Positions 6,758 through 7,834 of a stretch of 7,834 bases of DNA are shown piece after piece. This DNA comes from Pseudomonadota bacterium (GTDB lineage Bacteria; Myxococcota; Myxococcia; Myxococcales; Myxococcaceae), in assembly GCA_023424585.1 (NCBI GenBank), contig JAFADT010000106.1, positions 1 through 7,834 of the forward strand, in the 5' to 3' direction. The translations under genes were made by a program, and so were the position numbers. The notes below the pieces were generated by a model that did no database searches, was not told the origin of the DNA, and saw only the letters and a list, made by a program, of their open reading frames with translations. Position 1 is the stretch's first letter, and every line of letters begins with the position of its first letter.

Positions 6758-7834
6758 TCAGGCCCGAATCATGTTTTGAACCTCCTTCGGTGCTTCCGGG
6801 GTGAACGGGAGTTCGACGGTGAACTCCGAGCCCTCGTCGGGCCGGGAGTGGACGCGGATGGTGCCGCCGTGGGCCTCCACGAGCTGGCGGACGATGTAGA
6901 GGCCCAGCCCGAAGCCCGGCGCGCGGCTGTCCGTCGTGACCCGCTCGAAGCGGGTGAACAGGCGCTGCTGGGCCTCCACGGGGATGCCGGCGCCGTGGTC
7001 CCGCACCGACATGCGGACCCGGTGTGCGGCCTCGTCCACGTCCACCCGCACCTCCACCGGCTGGCCCCGGCCGAACTTGAGGGCGTTGCTGACCAGGTTG
7101 GTGAGGACGCGGTCCAGGCGCTGGCGGTCCCAGCGGCCGGTGGCGCCGGCGTGGGCGTGGACGGTGAGGGCGCAGCCGGCGGCGGCGGCCTGGTCCTCGT
7201 GGCGGGCGGCCACCTCGTGCGCCAGCTCCGCCAGGTCCATGGGGCGGGCCTCCACCACCGGCCGGCCGCCGGACAGGCGCGACAGGTCCAGCAGGTTGTG
7301 CACCAGCTGGCCCAGGCGCTTCGTCTCGTCCTCGGCCAGCAGCAGCCCCTCGCGCAGGCGCGCGTCGTCCCCGTGCGCGGGCGCGCACTGGAGGCGCACG
7401 CGGCGCAGGCGCAGCTGCAGCGAGCTCAGCGGGGTGCCCAGGTCGTGCGCCGCCACGCCGATGAGCTCCAGCGCGTTCTGCGTCGCCGCCATCAGGCGGG
7501 CGTTGTCCAGCGCCAGGGCGGCGCGCGCGGACAGCTCCTCCAGGAAGGCCTGGTCCACCGCGCCGTAGTGGCGGTGCGGCCGGGTGGACAGGAGGCACAG
7601 CGCGCCCAGCACGCGGTCATCCACCACGAGCGGCACGCACAGCGCGGACCGCACGCCCAGCGCGCGCCACAGCTCCGCGTAGGTGCTGCCGCTGACGGAG
7701 GACGGCAGCCGGTCTGGATCCACCTCCGCGAAGCGCTCGGCGCGGCCGGTGAGGACGACGCGCGCGGGGCCGGGCTCGTCCGGCGACGGCCGGCGCATCA
7801 GCGGCTCCCACAGCCGCGTCTGGGTGGCCGCGTC
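6758..7834 (-). CDS. GAF-domain sensor histidine kinase (N-terminus outside the window)
   Basis: The reading frame is open to the window edge, so the gene is partial: 358 residues are visible and the true start lies beyond 7834. An ATG at 7798 falls inside the GAF domain and is not a credible start. Numbering from the first visible codon, a C-terminal GAF portion spans about 1-115 (typical ALCVPL...LGALCLLS segment). HisKA follows with H130 in AHDLGTPL, then HATPase_c with N246/N250, G1 box DHGAGIP (279-285), LFTRFERV (292-299) and G2 box GFGLGLYIV (307-315). It ends soon after the ATPase fold, with no attached receiver, so it needs a separate response regulator. In the H-box the usual Arg after HDL/HEL is Gly. 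It is on the same strand as the cytochrome operon but separated by 268 bp, so it is probably a separate transcription unit. GAF domains bind small molecules such as cyclic nucleotides or haem; the ligand is not predictable here. Confidence 0.92.
   Translation of the reverse strand, partial: DAATQTRLWEPLMRRPSPDEPGPARVVLTGRAERFAEVDPDRLPSSVSGSTYAELWRALGVRSALCVPLVVDDRVLGALCLLSTRPHRHYGAVDQAFLEELSARAALALDNARLMAATQNALELIGVAAHDLGTPLSSLQLRLRRVRLQCAPAHGDDARLREGLLLAEDETKRLGQLVHNLLDLSRLSGGRPVVEARPMDLAELAHEVAARHEDQAAAAGCALTVHAHAGATGRWDRQRLDRVLTNLVSNALKFGRGQPVEVRVDVDEAAHRVRMSVRDHGAGIPVEAQQRLFTRFERVTTDSRAPGFGLGLYIVRQLVEAHGGTIRVHSRPDEGSEFTVELPFTPEAPKEVQNMIRA

Noticed and set aside
4552..6804. 750-codon open frame on the plus strand opposite the cytochrome gene
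   Set aside because: Low-complexity Arg/Ala/Val/His composition and no signal or motif; the minus strand carries a signal peptide, haem motifs and a good ribosome binding site.
6758..7798. Treating the GAF kinase as complete with its ATG at 7798
   Set aside because: The frame stays open to the window edge, and the ATG falls within the GAF domain, so the gene is 5'-truncated by the window.
1..7834. CRISPR arrays, tRNA or rRNA genes, insertion sequences, phage genes
   Set aside because: No regularly spaced repeats, no cloverleaf or rRNA-like sequence, and no transposase or integrase motifs were seen on either strand.

Overview
This window is very GC-rich, with strong third-position G/C and long shadow reading frames on the opposite strand. 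The gene content is dominated by soluble multi-domain two-component proteins. This looks like a myxobacterium (Myxococcus/Corallococcus type). That assignment is an inference from composition and gene style, because no rRNA or other marker is present.

All five genes lie on the minus strand, so transcription runs from high to low coordinates. At the upstream end (7834 to 6758) is the 3' part of a GAF-type sensor histidine kinase whose start lies beyond the window. A 268-bp non-coding gap (6490-6757) follows. It is relatively AT-rich in its middle and holds several small inverted repeats and candidate promoter elements. Next comes a tight cluster that reads as one operon: a predicted lipoprotein with four CXXCH haem motifs and a fifth, irregular CX3CH motif (6489-4621); a FIST-domain sensor protein (4592-3429, 28 bp downstream); a 988-residue hybrid histidine kinase with a degenerate N-terminal receiver, a PAS domain, a HisKA/HATPase core and three receivers (3421-455, 7 bp downstream); and a single-domain response regulator (462-43, overlapping the kinase by 8 bp in ATGGCTGA). 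A strong GC-rich hairpin just after the last stop (about 4-33) probably terminates the operon.

The FIST-kinase-receiver part resembles the known pairing of FIST proteins with hybrid kinases, best studied in the NosP/NahK nitric-oxide-sensing systems. The unusual element is the exported multihaem cytochrome at the head of the operon. My working hypothesis is a redox- or NO-linked signalling unit: a cell-envelope electron-transfer protein co-expressed with a cytoplasmic FIST sensor, a branched phosphorelay kinase and a diffusible receiver. No DNA-binding output is encoded here, so the final target is unknown. The link between cytochrome and signalling proteins rests on gene order and spacing only.
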